Shown here in pieces: positions 17,837-27,549 of a DNA stretch of 64,000 nt. Source of the DNA: Geobacter sp. UBA2189 (GTDB taxonomy: Bacteria > Desulfobacterota > Desulfuromonadia > Geobacterales > Pseudopelobacteraceae); assembly GCA_002328035.1 (NCBI GenBank), contig DCVL01000017.1, positions 128,441-192,440 of the forward strand, read 5' to 3'. The notes beneath the pieces were generated by a model. It was given only the letters and a program-made list of their open reading frames with translations, was not told where the DNA came from and made no database searches. A program made the translations under genes and the position numbers. Position 1 is the stretch's first letter, and every line of letters begins with the position of its first letter.

Positions 17837-19955
17837 CGCCACCATACAGAACAAGATTAACGATACCTTTCTGCGTCGAGCCTTGAAGAACTTTGCCGCT
17901 GCCTATCCGGTGGCGCGGGCCAAGGCCTTTGAGGGTGTTGACTTTGAGGCGCTGCGCAGCAGGATTGCCCAAAACAAGCAGATCGCTCTGCAACAGATGC
18001 CGGACCTGATCGCCCGGTTTACTGCCAGTGCAGAGAGAACCGGCGCAAAGGTGCATTTCTGTCGTAGGCCGGAAGATGCAAGGGCGGTGATGCTGGAGAT
18101 CATCCGTTCCAAGGGGGCTGATTTTCTGGTCAAGTCCAAGGCCATGACCTCGGAAGAGATCGATCTGAATCACTATCTGGAGGCAAATGGCGTGCGCTGT
18201 CTGGAAACTGATCTGGGAGAGTGGATCATCCAGTTGGCCGGAGAACGTCCATCCCATATGGTCATGCCAGCCATCCACAAAAACAAGGAGGATGTGGCGG
18301 AACTGTTCAGCAAGGCAACCGGCAGCGATTGCCCCCCGGATATTCCCTTTCTGGTGCAAAAGGCTCGCGAGACCCTGCGGAGCGGTTTTCTGGAAGGTCA
18401 GGTGGGGATGTCCGGCGCCAACGTGGCCATGGCTGACAGCGGAGCCTTGGCGATTATAACCAACGAAGGTAACGGTCGGTTGGTGACCACCCTGCCCAGG
18501 ACCCATATTGCCCTGATCGGGGTAGAGAAGATCGTGCCATCCATGACTGAGGCGCTGGACGTGATCGAGGTGCTGCCTAAAAACGCCACCGGCCAGAAGC
18601 TGACCTCCTACGTTTCGTTTATCAAGGGCTCCACCGGTGGTGATGGCCACGAACTGCATATCGTGCTGCTGGATAACGGCAGAATGGATCTGGCTGCCAA
18701 TCCTGATTTTGGTCAGGCGTTGCAGTGCGTCAAGTGCGGAGCCTGCGCCAATGTCTGTCCGATCTACGAGATCGTGGGGGGGCATGTCTTTGGCCATATC
18801 TACGTGGGGGGGATCGGTCTGGTACTGACCCCTTTCTTCCATGGCATGGACAAGGCCGAGGAGATCCTCAAGCTCTGTATCGGCTGCCGCAAGTGCAACG
18901 AGGTCTGCGCTGCCAAGATCGATATCGAGGGGTTGATCGTTGATCTGCGGGACAAGATCCGTAAGCCGTTTGGACAAACGTTCATGTTCGGCACTATGAT
19001 GAAGAATCGCACCCTGTTCCACACCACCCTACGAGCCGCCTACCTGGCTCAGAAACCGCTACAGGGGGATGGTGGCCGTATCCGCCACCTGCCGCTGATG
19101 TTTGATGCCTTGGCTGCCGGAAAGTCTCTGCCGCCGATAGCTGAAAAACCGTACCGCGATCTGGTACAGGAAAAGAGGTTCAGCTCCCAAAAGGAGAGGG
19201 TGCTGTTCTACTCCGGTTGCCTGGCGGATTTTGTCTATCCTGAACTGTGCATGGATACTGCCGAAAGTCTGGAAAGGCTGGGGTATGAGGTCGTATTTCC
19301 CAAGAAGCAGAGCTGTTGCGGCATACCGGCTCGCTATTCCGGTGAGATGGATGTGGCTCGTGACATGGCCCGGATTAATCTGGATGTGTTGCTGGAGCAG
19401 GAGGCTGACTATGTGGTGACCATCTGCCCCACCTGTAGCATCTCCTTGAAACATGATTTTCCCAAGTTGCTGGCAAAGGAGTCCGATTATCATGCCAAGG
19501 CTGAAAAACTGGCAGCCAAGGTTTTCAACTATTCCGAATTGGTGGCACGGAAGATTGACTTCGACTCCGCTCAGCCAACAGATGGTTCCCTGAGCGGAGT
19601 CGAAGGGAGAACAATCATCACGTATCACGATTCCTGTCACCTCAAGCGGGGCTGTGGGGTGTTTGAAGAACCTCGCACGGTTTTGACCGGACTGGTTGGG
19701 GCGCAGATCAGGGAAATGACCGACTGTGACAAGTGTTGCGGTTTTGGCGGGTCATACTCACTGAAATACCCGGAGATAGCCCGCGAGGTGTTGCTGAACA
19801 AGATTGAGAACATCAAGGCCACCGGGACGACAACCGTCGCGGTGGACTGCCCCGGCTGCCGGATGCAGATCGAAGGCGGGCTTGAGGCGGTTGGCGCAAA
19901 CCTGCGGGTTGAACATACCGCCAGCCTGGTGGCGCAGTCGTTGCGTCGCGGTTGA
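17829..19955 (+). CDS. lutB: Fused LutB-LutA type iron-sulfur lactate utilization protein
   Basis: A 708-residue fusion. An N-terminal LUD domain (about residues 60-280; FLVKSKAMTSEEIDLNHYLE, GMSGANVAMADSGALAI) and two ferredoxin motifs (CVKCGACANVCP from residue 299, CIGCRKCNEVCA from 350) make up LutB. Two CCG domains (CCGIP at 496, CCGFGG at 636) correspond to LutA. It probably feeds electrons from lactate into the membrane pool. Residues 577-593 are encoded by a palindromic repeat inserted in frame between the CCG domains. ATG 17829 has GAGGGGT 7 bases upstream; an in-frame TTG at 17814 is less likely. Confidence 0.92.
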   Translation: MSNATIQNKINDTFLRRALKNFAAAYPVARAKAFEGVDFEALRSRIAQNKQIALQQMPDLIARFTASAERTGAKVHFCRRPEDARAVMLEIIRSKGADFLVKSKAMTSEEIDLNHYLEANGVRCLETDLGEWIIQLAGERPSHMVMPAIHKNKEDVAELFSKATGSDCPPDIPFLVQKARETLRSGFLEGQVGMSGANVAMADSGALAIITNEGNGRLVTTLPRTHIALIGVEKIVPSMTEALDVIEVLPKNATGQKLTSYVSFIKGSTGGDGHELHIVLLDNGRMDLAANPDFGQALQCVKCGACANVCPIYEIVGGHVFGHIYVGGIGLVLTPFFHGMDKAEEILKLCIGCRKCNEVCAAKIDIEGLIVDLRDKIRKPFGQTFMFGTMMKNRTLFHTTLRAAYLAQKPLQGDGGRIRHLPLMFDALAAGKSLPPIAEKPYRDLVQEKRFSSQKERVLFYSGCLADFVYPELCMDTAESLERLGYEVVFPKKQSCCGIPARYSGEMDVARDMARINLDVLLEQEADYVVTICPTCSISLKHDFPKLLAKESDYHAKAEKLAAKVFNYSELVARKIDFDSAQPTDGSLSGVEGRTIITYHDSCHLKRGCGVFEEPRTVLTGLVGAQIREMTDCDKCCGFGGSYSLKYPEIAREVLLNKIENIKATGTTTVAVDCPGCRMQIEGGLEAVGANLRVEHTASLVAQSLRRG
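19559..19605. repeat. Palindromic repeat inside lutB (perfect 16-bp arms)
   Basis: CTTCGACTCCGCTCAG (19559-19574) is perfectly repeated inverted at 19590-19605 around a 15-base loop. This is the kind of REP-like palindrome normally found between genes. Its length keeps the lutB frame open, adding a stretch around DSAQPTDGSLSGVEG. Confidence 0.85.
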
Positions 19956-19995
19956 AAGTCGTTTGCAAAGCCTGTTAAACCTAGAAAAAGCATTT

Positions 19996-20135
19996 GAAAC
20001 ACGGAGCGACAGAGCAACGGAGTAAAACTACAGAAAAAAGCAATGGAAAAGCCTGTTTAAAGATTCACCACTTTGGTTTTGCTAGCTGTTTTACTAACAT
20101 CTTGATTTCTCTGTTGCTCCGCTGCCCTGTGTTTC
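19996..20135. repeat. 140-bp element with 27-bp imperfect terminal inverted repeats
   Basis: GAAACACGGAGCGACAGAGC (19996 on, arm to 20022) is matched inverted at 20109-20135, which reads GAAACACAGGGCAGCGGAGC on the minus strand. The inner 86 bases are AT-rich and have no ORF. It fills the lutB-kinase intergenic gap and looks like a non-autonomous, MITE-like or dispersed repeat. Confidence 0.65.
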
Positions 20136-20199
20136 GTGAACTGCCGGTTTAGGGTTATAGCGCCGGTACGTTTCCTGTGTGTATCAGGGAATTTCTGTC

Positions 20200-22131
20200 T
20201 TATTTTTCGTTCTGCGTAACCACTCGCTTCATTTCAGCATGAAGTGCAATCAGATCAATCGGTTTTGAAATATATCCATCAAAGCCTGACAGCAACAGCT
20301 GTTCTCTGGTATCTTTCAGTGCGTGGGCTGTCAAAGCGATAATGGGTGCATGGCCACCATTTTTCTTTTCATGTTCCCGAATAACCTGTGTCGTCTCAAC
20401 GCCGTCCATGAGCGGCATCTGGATGTCCATCAAAACAACATCAAACGTACCTATTCGCCATTGCTCCAACAGCTCTATACCATCACCTGATGAGATGACT
20501 TCATGTCCAAAACGTGAGAGTAGAATCGTCAGCAACGTCCGATTGGCCTTGCAGTCATCCGCCAGCAGAATACGTAACGGCGAGCCTTCCCATAACTGTT
20601 TTGTAACAACCTGCTGTGACTCCTCCTGTTGCTCCACAGGCTGTTTGTTGATAAGGAACGGCATGGAGAGATGAAAAGTGCTGCCTTTGCCCTCCTGACT
20701 CTCAACTACCATTTTTCCTGACATCATCCCAATAAGTCTGCTGCAGATGGAGAGTCCCAGTCCGGTGCCGCCGAATCTGCGGGTCACAGAGCTATCAGCC
20801 TGAGAGAATGGTTCAAATATTTTCTCCAGCGCTTCAGGCTTGATGCCTATGCCGGTATCGCTGATGCTGAACCGGAGACGAACCGTATCTTCGTCACGTT
20901 CAAGCAGCGTAACCCGTACCAGAATTTCTCCCTTGTCTGTGAACTTGATGGCATTGCCCACCAGATTGTACAGGATCTGTTTCAGACGCAGTTGATCACC
21001 AATCAGATTATCAGGGACTTCCCTATCAATTGCAGAGCCAAGCGTGAGTGCTTTGGCATGTATGCGCGACTCCTGAGAACTGAGCAGTTGAGCGATGCAA
21101 CTGTGCAGAATAAAAGGTGTGTTCTCAAGCTCAAGCCTTCCAGCCTCAATCTTCGAGATATCAAGTACGTCGTTTATCAACGACAGCAGGTTTTTTGCAT
21201 CAGACTCAATGTTTGTAAGATATCCTGCCTGCTCCTCGCTTAGAGCAGTAAAACGCAGTAGTTGTGCATTGCCGATCACCCCGCTCATGGGGGTACGAAT
21301 TTCATGGCTCATGTTGGCCAGAAACTCTGTCTTTGCAACATTAGCGGCTTCAGCGGCAGTTTTGGCTTTAAGCAGCTCTTCCTTGGCAAGCCTCTTTTCT
21401 TCAAAGCGCTGCTGTAACGAGTCTGCCAGCTCATTGATCGCAACTGCAGCCTGAGCCGGTTCATCATGGGATTCAACAACAATCCTTGAGCTATAATTTC
21501 CCTGCTGCAAGGTATCAATACCACTCATCAGGGTATTAAAAGAGCGGGTAACCTGACGGAGCACCAAATGGCTCAGCAAGGAGACCAGCAGCCAAAAAAG
21601 CACGGCCATACTGACAGACCAGACGATCAGTTCACCGACAGCCTGTGAAAGGTCACCTGTGCCACGCTCAATACGCACTCTGCCCAGCACGGACTGGGTA
21701 TCCTGCCCATCGGCCAGAGCTGATACAACAGAAGACGTCTGCGGATTACTGCGCACCTCCATGGTCTGGCTGATGATCTTTGCCGGAACAGCGGAAATGG
21801 CAGAGGGTGAAGCATGGAGATCAACCAACACCCTGCCGTCTGGAGCGCTTATTATGACCCGGTGAATTTCAGGCGACTGGAGAACCTGTTCAGCCATTTG
21901 ATGCAATACATCACGATTCTCGGCAAAGAGGGGGAGCCGGATAGATTGAGCAAGCGACTGAGCCTGGAGCCTGAGCTGTGCAACTGCCCCATTTCTTTTT
22001 TGGTTGATTTCCCGAATGATAAACAGGGTACTAAGCAGTGAGACGATCAGAAAGGTAAACAGGGTAAAGATGAGAAAGAGTTTGTATTGAAATTTGGTAC
22101 GGATGTTTGACCATCGTACACACCTTAACAT
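20200..22131 (-). CDS. Hybrid sensor histidine kinase with receiver domain
   Basis: A 643-residue membrane kinase. N-terminal TM helix (about residues 17-40), periplasmic sensor, second TM (about 165-190), then a HAMP-like linker. The HisKA box is [20 protein letters not shown], followed by a HATPase domain with [11 protein letters not shown] and [16 protein letters not shown]. The C-terminal REC has [17 protein letters not shown] and phospho-Asp in [17 protein letters not shown] 22131 has AAGGAATAA upstream. It follows the binding-protein gene, which may supply its ligand input. Unlike the large cluster to its right, it carries its own kinase module and no FVGREL tail. Confidence 0.92.
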   Translation of the reverse strand: MLRCVRWSNIRTKFQYKLFLIFTLFTFLIVSLLSTLFIIREINQKRNGAVAQLRLQAQSLAQSIRLPLFAENRDVLHQMAEQVLQSPEIHRVIISAPDGRVLVDLHASPSAISAVPAKIISQTMEVRSNPQTSSVVSALADGQDTQSVLGRVRIERGTGDLSQAVGELIVWSVSMAVLFWLLVSLLSHLVLRQVTRSFNTLMSGIDTLQQGNYSSRIVVESHDEPAQAAVAINELADSLQQRFEEKRLAKEELLKAKTAAEAANVAKTEFLANMSHEIRTPMSGVIGNAQLLRFTALSEEQAGYLTNIESDAKNLLSLINDVLDISKIEAGRLELENTPFILHSCIAQLLSSQESRIHAKALTLGSAIDREVPDNLIGDQLRLKQILYNLVGNAIKFTDKGEILVRVTLLERDEDTVRLRFSISDTGIGIKPEALEKIFEPFSQADSSVTRRFGGTGLGLSICSRLIGMMSGKMVVESQEGKGSTFHLSMPFLINKQPVEQQEESQQVVTKQLWEGSPLRILLADDCKANRTLLTILLSRFGHEVISSGDGIELLEQWRIGTFDVVLMDIQMPLMDGVETTQVIREHEKKNGGHAPIIALTAHALKDTREQLLLSGFDGYISKPIDLIALHAEMKRVVTQNEK

Positions 22132-22254
22132 GGTCTTATTCCTTAAAGTGGGTGGTAGTGACAGGATTAGCAAAGTAACTGAACCGATTGTCCAGATTAA
22201 CGTAACAATCAGATAACATTGCGTGATTCGTATTACAATAGAAAACTTCAGTCC

Positions 22255-23106
22255 TCAAAATGACAAACCAAACCGGTTGAGTATGGTGGGATTGGTTTTG
22301 AGTCTGACTTCCTGGGCAAAGTTGAGCGGCATGGCATCCAGGGTAACTCCATCAAGAAGTGCACTAACCATGGCGTTGGCCTGACGCCCCAAGGCAACAC
22401 GATCTATTTCCAATACGGCTGCCGCTCCCAGTCCCAGATATCCGGCTGCAAACGAGATCACCGGCACCGACTGCTGCTGGCTGAAGTGAAAATATGCCTC
22501 GGCAGTTTCCCTGGTTACCGCCGTAACATCAGGGAGCATCCAGAGTGCATCCACCTTCCCTGCCAATGTGGCAAGTTGGGTCACGGTATCACGGGGGGTC
22601 GTTACTTCGCGTACCAGCAGTTTGATGCCATGTTTTTCAGCAGCCTGCCGTGCCTGGCGTAGGTACCAACCGCTTTTGGATGGATCGCAGACAATCCCCA
22701 CACGCCGAACCTTCATCTGCTGCAGCAGAGTACAATAGTTCTCAGGAGGAATATACATGCTGATGCCGGTCAGATTGGGTTGCAACCCCTTCATGCCATG
22801 GATACCAAGGGACATGAGCGCGATCACCGGAATGTTGCGTACCTTGCGTGCCGCTGTCAGAGCTGCGTCTCCCACAGCCAGGATCAACGCCGGACGATCC
22901 TCACGCACAATCCTGACCAGATCCACATCGGCATAGTCGGATAGCACAATCACCCGCCGGGAGACGTTCTGTCCGCTGTTAAATCCTTTCAGTACCTCTT
23001 CGTAGGCTGGATTGTGTCGGCTCTGTAGCACCAGCAGGTCGTAGGCCTGGGCAAGCGGGGGTAACAGCAGAGCCAGGGTCAGTATAAGCAGGATCAGGCG
23101 CCGCAT
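22255..23106 (-). CDS. ABC-type substrate-binding protein (PF04392-like), exported
   Basis: A 283-residue periplasmic binding protein with a signal peptide (LILLILTLALLLPPLAQA). The two-lobed fold is suggested by DLVRIVREDRPALILAVGD, VRRVGIVCDPSKSGWYLRQA and DALWMLPDVTAVTRETAEAY. No permease or ATPase is nearby, so it probably feeds the downstream hybrid kinase or the receptor rather than a transporter. Its ATG shares a base with the TonB receptor stop (TGATG). Confidence 0.82.
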   Translation of the reverse strand: MRRLILLILTLALLLPPLAQAYDLLVLQSRHNPAYEEVLKGFNSGQNVSRRVIVLSDYADVDLVRIVREDRPALILAVGDAALTAARKVRNIPVIALMSLGIHGMKGLQPNLTGISMYIPPENYCTLLQQMKVRRVGIVCDPSKSGWYLRQARQAAEKHGIKLLVREVTTPRDTVTQLATLAGKVDALWMLPDVTAVTRETAEAYFHFSQQQSVPVISFAAGYLGLGAAAVLEIDRVALGRQANAMVSALLDGVTLDAMPLNFAQEVRLKTNPTILNRFGLSF

Positions 23107-24971
23107 CAGAACTTCACCCTGATGCCGCCCTCGAACCAGCGACCCGCATTTGTGTACAGCTCCGTATCGGTGGTCTGTACAGTGTTAAACAGGTTGTGAC
23201 CCGTAAAGAACAACTCCGGCTCCAGCTTTGATTGCAGCTTCAGCTTCCAGTTCAGATGCAGATCCCAGATCATACCGGCGCTGCGGGAGCTGTAGTCAGC
23301 AGGAGAATTCCACCAGACATAGTTGCCGGTCAGGGTACCGCGCAATCCAAGGTTTGTGTTGTCATAGTTTAAAGCCAGCTTGACAAGGTGGGGAGGTACG
23401 GACTGATTGCTGTCGGTCTTCAGTTGTTCACCGGTGTCGGAATTTTTTGCATACAGATAGGTATAGCCAGTGGTCAGAGAAAGGCCAAACAACGGGGTGG
23501 TGCGAGCCTCCAGCTCAAAGCCTTGACGATCCTGGTTGGTTGTTGTCGCAGTTCCGATAGACTGGCTGTTACGCAGGGCATTGAAAAAATAGGTGCCTTT
23601 CAGCCAGATGTAGGGGATTGACCCTGTTTCAATACCAGCCTGGATGGTCTTGACCTTTTGCAGGGTGTTATCAACGCGGGGGGATGGCAACGAGAAACCC
23701 TGGGCAGCATATGCTCGCAACGTGGTGTTTTCAGCCAGTTGGTAGGTGGCTCCCAGAGAATAACTGGCATTGTCACCCGTGGTACCGGTGATATCGTAGC
23801 GAACACCAGGTAGAACCGTCAGGTGGCCAAAGGTATAGGAACCGTTGCCATAGACGGCCCAGCGATCCCAACTCCGGTCATACAGAGCGGGATTGCTGCT
23901 CAGTATGTCCTTATAATTGGCCCAGAGATGGGCATATTCAAGTCCGGTCACCAGACTCATCTGGCTATCGCCCCAGGTCAGGCGGGCATTTGCTCCATGG
24001 CTTGTATCCCGCACAGCATAATCGTTAAAAAAGGTGATGGCACCAAAAGCGTCGAGACCGCCATATCTGGTATGGTCGTCGCGGTTGGTAAAATAGCCAT
24101 CAAGATCAAGGATAAATTTGTTACCCAGGGGTTGGCTGAATTTAAGAAACCCGTTGGTACGGCGGTACTGATTGTTGTCGTGTACAAAGCCCCAGGCAGC
24201 CGTCTCCCCTTCATCCAGGCCGGGGCTTGCGTAGAGATGGGACAGACCGATGGTGGCAGTACCGTTGCCAGGTAGCAGATAAGAGAGCTTTCCATACAGG
24301 TTGTTCAGATTGGTGGCGGTATTTGGGGAGAGACCGTCTGAGCGGAGATTACCGGCGGTCAGATAGTAGCCAAAACGGTTGACGGTACCGCTTAACTCTG
24401 CCCGGGAATCTGCGGTAAAGCGGGAACCGACCGCCGCTGATGCCATCCCTGACACAGTTTGATCAGGGTCGGGACTCTTGGTGACGATGTTGATCACCCC
24501 TCCCAGAGCCGAGCCCCAGGCAGTTGAGGCAGCTCCCTTGATGATCTCGATCCTCTCAATCTGCTGAACAGGGATCAAGCCGGGGATTGCCATATTCTGA
24601 TCAAAGTCATTCTGGCGAATACCATCAATCAGCACCAGTACAGTGCTATTAACGGCACCCTGGATATTAAAAAAAGAAAAGGTGCTTGGGGTTCGGAGAC
24701 CGAAGTCCAGTTGAATGCCGGGAACGGTTTGCAAGACGTCAGCCAGGGTATGGGCATTAAGGCGTTCAATATCTGCTGCAGTAATAACCGTGATATTTTC
24801 TGCTGTCTTTGAGGTAGGACGCGGGATACGGGAGGTTGAAACCAGTGTTTCATCATGTGGCTCTATGAAGCCAAGGGTCTCAAGGGAGTCGTCCTCTGCA
24901 AAAACCGGCGCAATGCCGCCCAGCAAAAATGCCAGCAGCAGAAAAAAAGGTTTTTGGAGAAGCTTGCCCAT
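23106..24971 (-). CDS. TonB-dependent outer-membrane receptor
   Basis: A 621-residue receptor: signal peptide (to about residue 26), a TonB-box-like start region, plug domain (ITVITAADIERLNAHTLADV, QRIEIIKGAASTAWGSALGG, VINIVTKSPD) and a beta-barrel ending in a C-terminal Phe (GGIRVKF). The plug VIIKG/GGVINI signature is standard for siderophore and vitamin receptors. The ATG is 24971; the codon before it is TTG. It is divergent from the peptide/maturase pair, sharing a 149-base promoter region. Ligand unknown. Confidence 0.93.
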   Translation of the reverse strand: MGKLLQKPFFLLLAFLLGGIAPVFAEDDSLETLGFIEPHDETLVSTSRIPRPTSKTAENITVITAADIERLNAHTLADVLQTVPGIQLDFGLRTPSTFSFFNIQGAVNSTVLVLIDGIRQNDFDQNMAIPGLIPVQQIERIEIIKGAASTAWGSALGGVINIVTKSPDPDQTVSGMASAAVGSRFTADSRAELSGTVNRFGYYLTAGNLRSDGLSPNTATNLNNLYGKLSYLLPGNGTATIGLSHLYASPGLDEGETAAWGFVHDNNQYRRTNGFLKFSQPLGNKFILDLDGYFTNRDDHTRYGGLDAFGAITFFNDYAVRDTSHGANARLTWGDSQMSLVTGLEYAHLWANYKDILSSNPALYDRSWDRWAVYGNGSYTFGHLTVLPGVRYDITGTTGDNASYSLGATYQLAENTTLRAYAAQGFSLPSPRVDNTLQKVKTIQAGIETGSIPYIWLKGTYFFNALRNSQSIGTATTTNQDRQGFELEARTTPLFGLSLTTGYTYLYAKNSDTGEQLKTDSNQSVPPHLVKLALNYDNTNLGLRGTLTGNYVWWNSPADYSSRSAGMIWDLHLNWKLKLQSKLEPELFFTGHNLFNTVQTTDTELYTNAGRWFEGGIRVKF

Positions 24972-25120
24972 CAAACAGTCTCTCTATCAGCAACAACAAT
25001 AACCACCTTGAATTCAACGCAGTTTCCACCTAGCATATACTTCAGTTTTAGTCTACAGTATTTCATCTAAAATGCCTGTTTGTAACGGAATCGGCATTCA
25101 TTTCAGACGGAGGTCACAAC

Positions 25121-25225
25121 ATGGAAAATGCGGTCAGTGAACTGGAAATTCTGGATGAAGGGTTTGAGGATTGTGGCATGGTCAGCGGTTGCTGCACAGG
25201 CGGAACCGGAAGTTCCCGCAAGTAA
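25121..25225 (+). CDS. Geopeptide-type RiPP precursor (34 residues)
   Basis: A small ORF with a strong GGAGGT site 7 bases upstream. The acidic leader (Glu/Asp at positions 2, 7, 9, 12, 13, 16, 17) precedes a core with Cys at 18, 24 and 25 and a Gly/Ser/Thr-rich end (CTGGTGSS). The size, the composition and the adjacent radical SAM/SPASM gene fit the geopeptide precursor family known from Geobacter. The modification is probably on or near the cysteines. This gene is too small for ordinary gene finders. Confidence 0.75.
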   Translation: MENAVSELEILDEGFEDCGMVSGCCTGGTGSSRK

Positions 25226-25240
25226 TGGTTCTGAAACACC

Positions 25241-25272
25241 GCTGGGGAGCGCAAGCTCCCCAGCATCTTTTT
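25241..25272 (+). terminator. Hairpin between peptide precursor and maturase (attenuating terminator)
   Basis: GCTGGGGAGC (25241-25250) pairs perfectly with GCTCCCCAGC (25255-25264) around GCAA and is followed by ATCTTTTT. It lies 15 bases after the precursor stop and 14 before the maturase start, so it probably lets more precursor than maturase message accumulate. Confidence 0.75.
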
Positions 25273-25285
25273 AAGGGAGTAACCT

Positions 25286-26566
25286 GTGCCGCTTTCCTGC
25301 TATCTGACCATCTATCCTGATCCGGCTCGACCCGGTTCTGTACTGCTCTATTCAACCAAGAAAAGTTCGCTGGTCAGGGTTTCTGAACGGTTGCTGGCTG
25401 CAGCATATGCAGATACCTTGTCTAAGGAGGAGCGAGATATCCTGAGTCGTCTGGAACTGTGGGTGGACGATCTGGCGGCTGAACGGGCAGCCATGGCTAA
25501 TCTGGTTGAGTTCAGCAACCATCATGCCACGACCTTTACGGCCACCGTTGTGCTGACCCTGGACTGCAATCTGGCCTGCCCCTACTGTTTTGAAGAGCCG
25601 TTTCGTGGCAAGCATACCATGAGCAAGGAGACAGCTCGGCTGCTGGTGGACTGGATCAAGCATGAGCAGATCGACCAGGGTCGAGACGTTGAGCTGCGTT
25701 TCTACGGCGGAGAGCCGCTCCTGGCTATCCCGCGTCTCAAGCAGATTGCCAAATCCCTGCAAGATATGGCTATTGCTGCTGGAAGAACCTTTACCTTTAG
25801 TCTGGTGACCAATGCTACCCTGCTGACCCGTACTGTTGTTGAGGAGTTGCTTCCCCTGGGGTTGCAGAGCGCCTTGATTACCCTGGACGGTCCGGCAGAG
25901 TTCCATAATCAGCAGCGCCCCTTTGTCTCGGGACGGGGGAGTTTTGATCTGATTCTTGACAACCTGTGCTCGGTGTATGACCTGATTACAATCAAGCCTG
26001 GCGGCAACTACACAAGGGAAAACTACCGCCATTTCCCGGCCATGCTTGATGTTCTGATTGAAGCCGGTATTGATCCGGCAAAACTGGGATCAGTCCAGTT
26101 TTCGCCAATTCATCCCAAATCGGGCAAACAGAACGCCTGCGCCTTCGACAGTGAAGCGTGGCAGATTGAGGCGAACCTGTTTCTGCGGGAAGAGATCCTG
26201 CGACGCGGCTTTTCTACGGATAAGCCGGGCATGGGCATCTGCATGATAGAACTGACCAATAACCTTGTGGTCAATTATGATGGTTCACTCTACAAATGTC
26301 CTGCCTTGCTCGGCTGGCCCGAGCTGAGCATCGGCACCCTGGCCGAAGGGGTCAGTGACTACCGCGAATCCCACCGGCTGGATATCTGGAAGAACGAAGA
26401 ATGTCTGGACTGCGCCTACCTGCCGCTTTGCTTCGGCGGCTGCCGTTTCTTCCGCAAACTACAGACTGGCAGCATTGACGGCGTGGATTGCCGAAAAAAC
26501 ATGCTGGACGCCTCGCTGGAGCGGTTGGTGCTACAGGATCTGAAGTATGGTAAAAAACGATGCTGA
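25286..26566 (+). CDS. Radical SAM/SPASM peptide maturase (geopeptide-type)
   Basis: A 426-residue radical SAM enzyme. The SAM-cluster motif CNLACPYC has Cys at residues 94, 98 and 101 (C-x3-C-x2-C), followed by the GGEP-like RFYGGEPLLAI. The SPASM region carries further clusters: NYDGSLYKCPALLGW, NEECLDCAYLPLCFGGCRFF and DGVDCRKNML. The N-terminal ~85 residues are helical and may bind the leader peptide. GTG start with AAGGGAG upstream. It almost certainly modifies the 34-residue peptide encoded just before it. Confidence 0.9.
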   Translation: MPLSCYLTIYPDPARPGSVLLYSTKKSSLVRVSERLLAAAYADTLSKEERDILSRLELWVDDLAAERAAMANLVEFSNHHATTFTATVVLTLDCNLACPYCFEEPFRGKHTMSKETARLLVDWIKHEQIDQGRDVELRFYGGEPLLAIPRLKQIAKSLQDMAIAAGRTFTFSLVTNATLLTRTVVEELLPLGLQSALITLDGPAEFHNQQRPFVSGRGSFDLILDNLCSVYDLITIKPGGNYTRENYRHFPAMLDVLIEAGIDPAKLGSVQFSPIHPKSGKQNACAFDSEAWQIEANLFLREEILRRGFSTDKPGMGICMIELTNNLVVNYDGSLYKCPALLGWPELSIGTLAEGVSDYRESHRLDIWKNEECLDCAYLPLCFGGCRFFRKLQTGSIDGVDCRKNMLDASLERLVLQDLKYGKKRC

Positions 26567-26634
26567 TGGTTTGAGCAGATTATCAAAAATGGCGATTGGC
26601 CACAGAGCTTTGATTTCAGTCTTCGCGTGCAACA

Positions 26635-27549
26635 TTAATTTTGTTTTACCGGACGTATGGTTTTCTCAAACTGTTCCACATAACGCCTGACAACTTCGTA
26701 GTCTGCATCGGTCGCAGGGTGAAAACGGGCTGTCTCCATTCCGGCAAGGATCTCTTTCCCCTGTGGACTCTCATGAAGTGTTATCAGGGCTGTCCGAACC
26801 TGATCCCTTATCTGAGGCGGCAGATCATTGCGCACCATAACGGAATTATTGATCAGGTGCGGGGTTTCCCAGATAACCTTCAACTGGGCTGCCTCGGCAG
26901 GATGTTCCTTCTGAAAGGCTCGCCAGGGAGGAGGCCAGGTTGCGCCTGCAGCGGTCTGGCTCAGAAAGACATTCATAATGGATGATTCCTGTGAACCTAC
27001 ATACCGGTTTTCAATCTCTTTATTGATATCTATCCCGTGCCCATGGAGGAAATTTTGAGGCATGATGCAGGCAGCCAATGCAGTGGGGGAGGGATAGCTC
27101 ACCGCCTTCCCTTTCAGATTAACTGGTTTGACTATTTTACTATCACGGCGTACCACAAAAATTCCCTTAAAATCCTGCGGGTCTCCGGCCATGGCAATGA
27201 CTTGGTATCCTGCCTTCATGGCCTCCAGTGTTTGCCAGGGATTGGGTAACAGGAAGTCCGGTTTTTTTGACCTGATCTTTTCTTCGTAATTGCCATAATC
27301 GCGAGATGCCTCCAACTCAAGGCGAGCATCCTTAAGTTGCTTGTTAAGGTGTTCGATCAGTGGCAAATAGGCCTGATTAAGCTTCTGGGGGTTATGCAGG
27401 GGGTGTACGGCAAAACTGAACACGGTTTCCTGTTTTTGAGCCGGAGCCGTGCCATACTTCGGTTCCTGTAGCTGAGGTGGTTGGTTGCAGCCGACAACTG
27501 GCAGCATGCATGCAGTAACAATGAAAAACAGTCGGAGGGCAGGATTCAT
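26635..27549 (-). CDS. PhnD-like substrate-binding lipoprotein
   Basis: A 304-residue protein of the phosphate/phosphonate-binding PhnD-like fold with a lipobox (LPVVGC, Cys21). Family segments are FSFAVHPLHNPQKLNQAYLP, KKPDFLLPNPWQTLEAMKAG, FVVRRDSKIV and GKAVSYPSPTALAACIMPQN. No ABC permease is near; such proteins often present ligand to sensors. ATG 27549 overlaps the upstream kinase stop (ATGA) and has AAGGAA in front. It is the last gene of the signalling cluster and convergent with the maturase. Confidence 0.85.
   Translation of the reverse strand: MNPALRLFFIVTACMLPVVGCNQPPQLQEPKYGTAPAQKQETVFSFAVHPLHNPQKLNQAYLPLIEHLNKQLKDARLELEASRDYGNYEEKIRSKKPDFLLPNPWQTLEAMKAGYQVIAMAGDPQDFKGIFVVRRDSKIVKPVNLKGKAVSYPSPTALAACIMPQNFLHGHGIDINKEIENRYVGSQESSIMNVFLSQTAAGATWPPPWRAFQKEHPAEAAQLKVIWETPHLINNSVMVRNDLPPQIRDQVRTALITLHESPQGKEILAGMETARFHPATDADYEVVRRYVEQFEKTIRPVKQN

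Noticed and set aside
17529..19022. 497-codon open frame on the minus strand antisense to lutCB
   Set aside because: It mirrors the codon structure of the clear LutC/LutB frames; the protein has no family pattern and no ribosome site. High-GC shadow frame.
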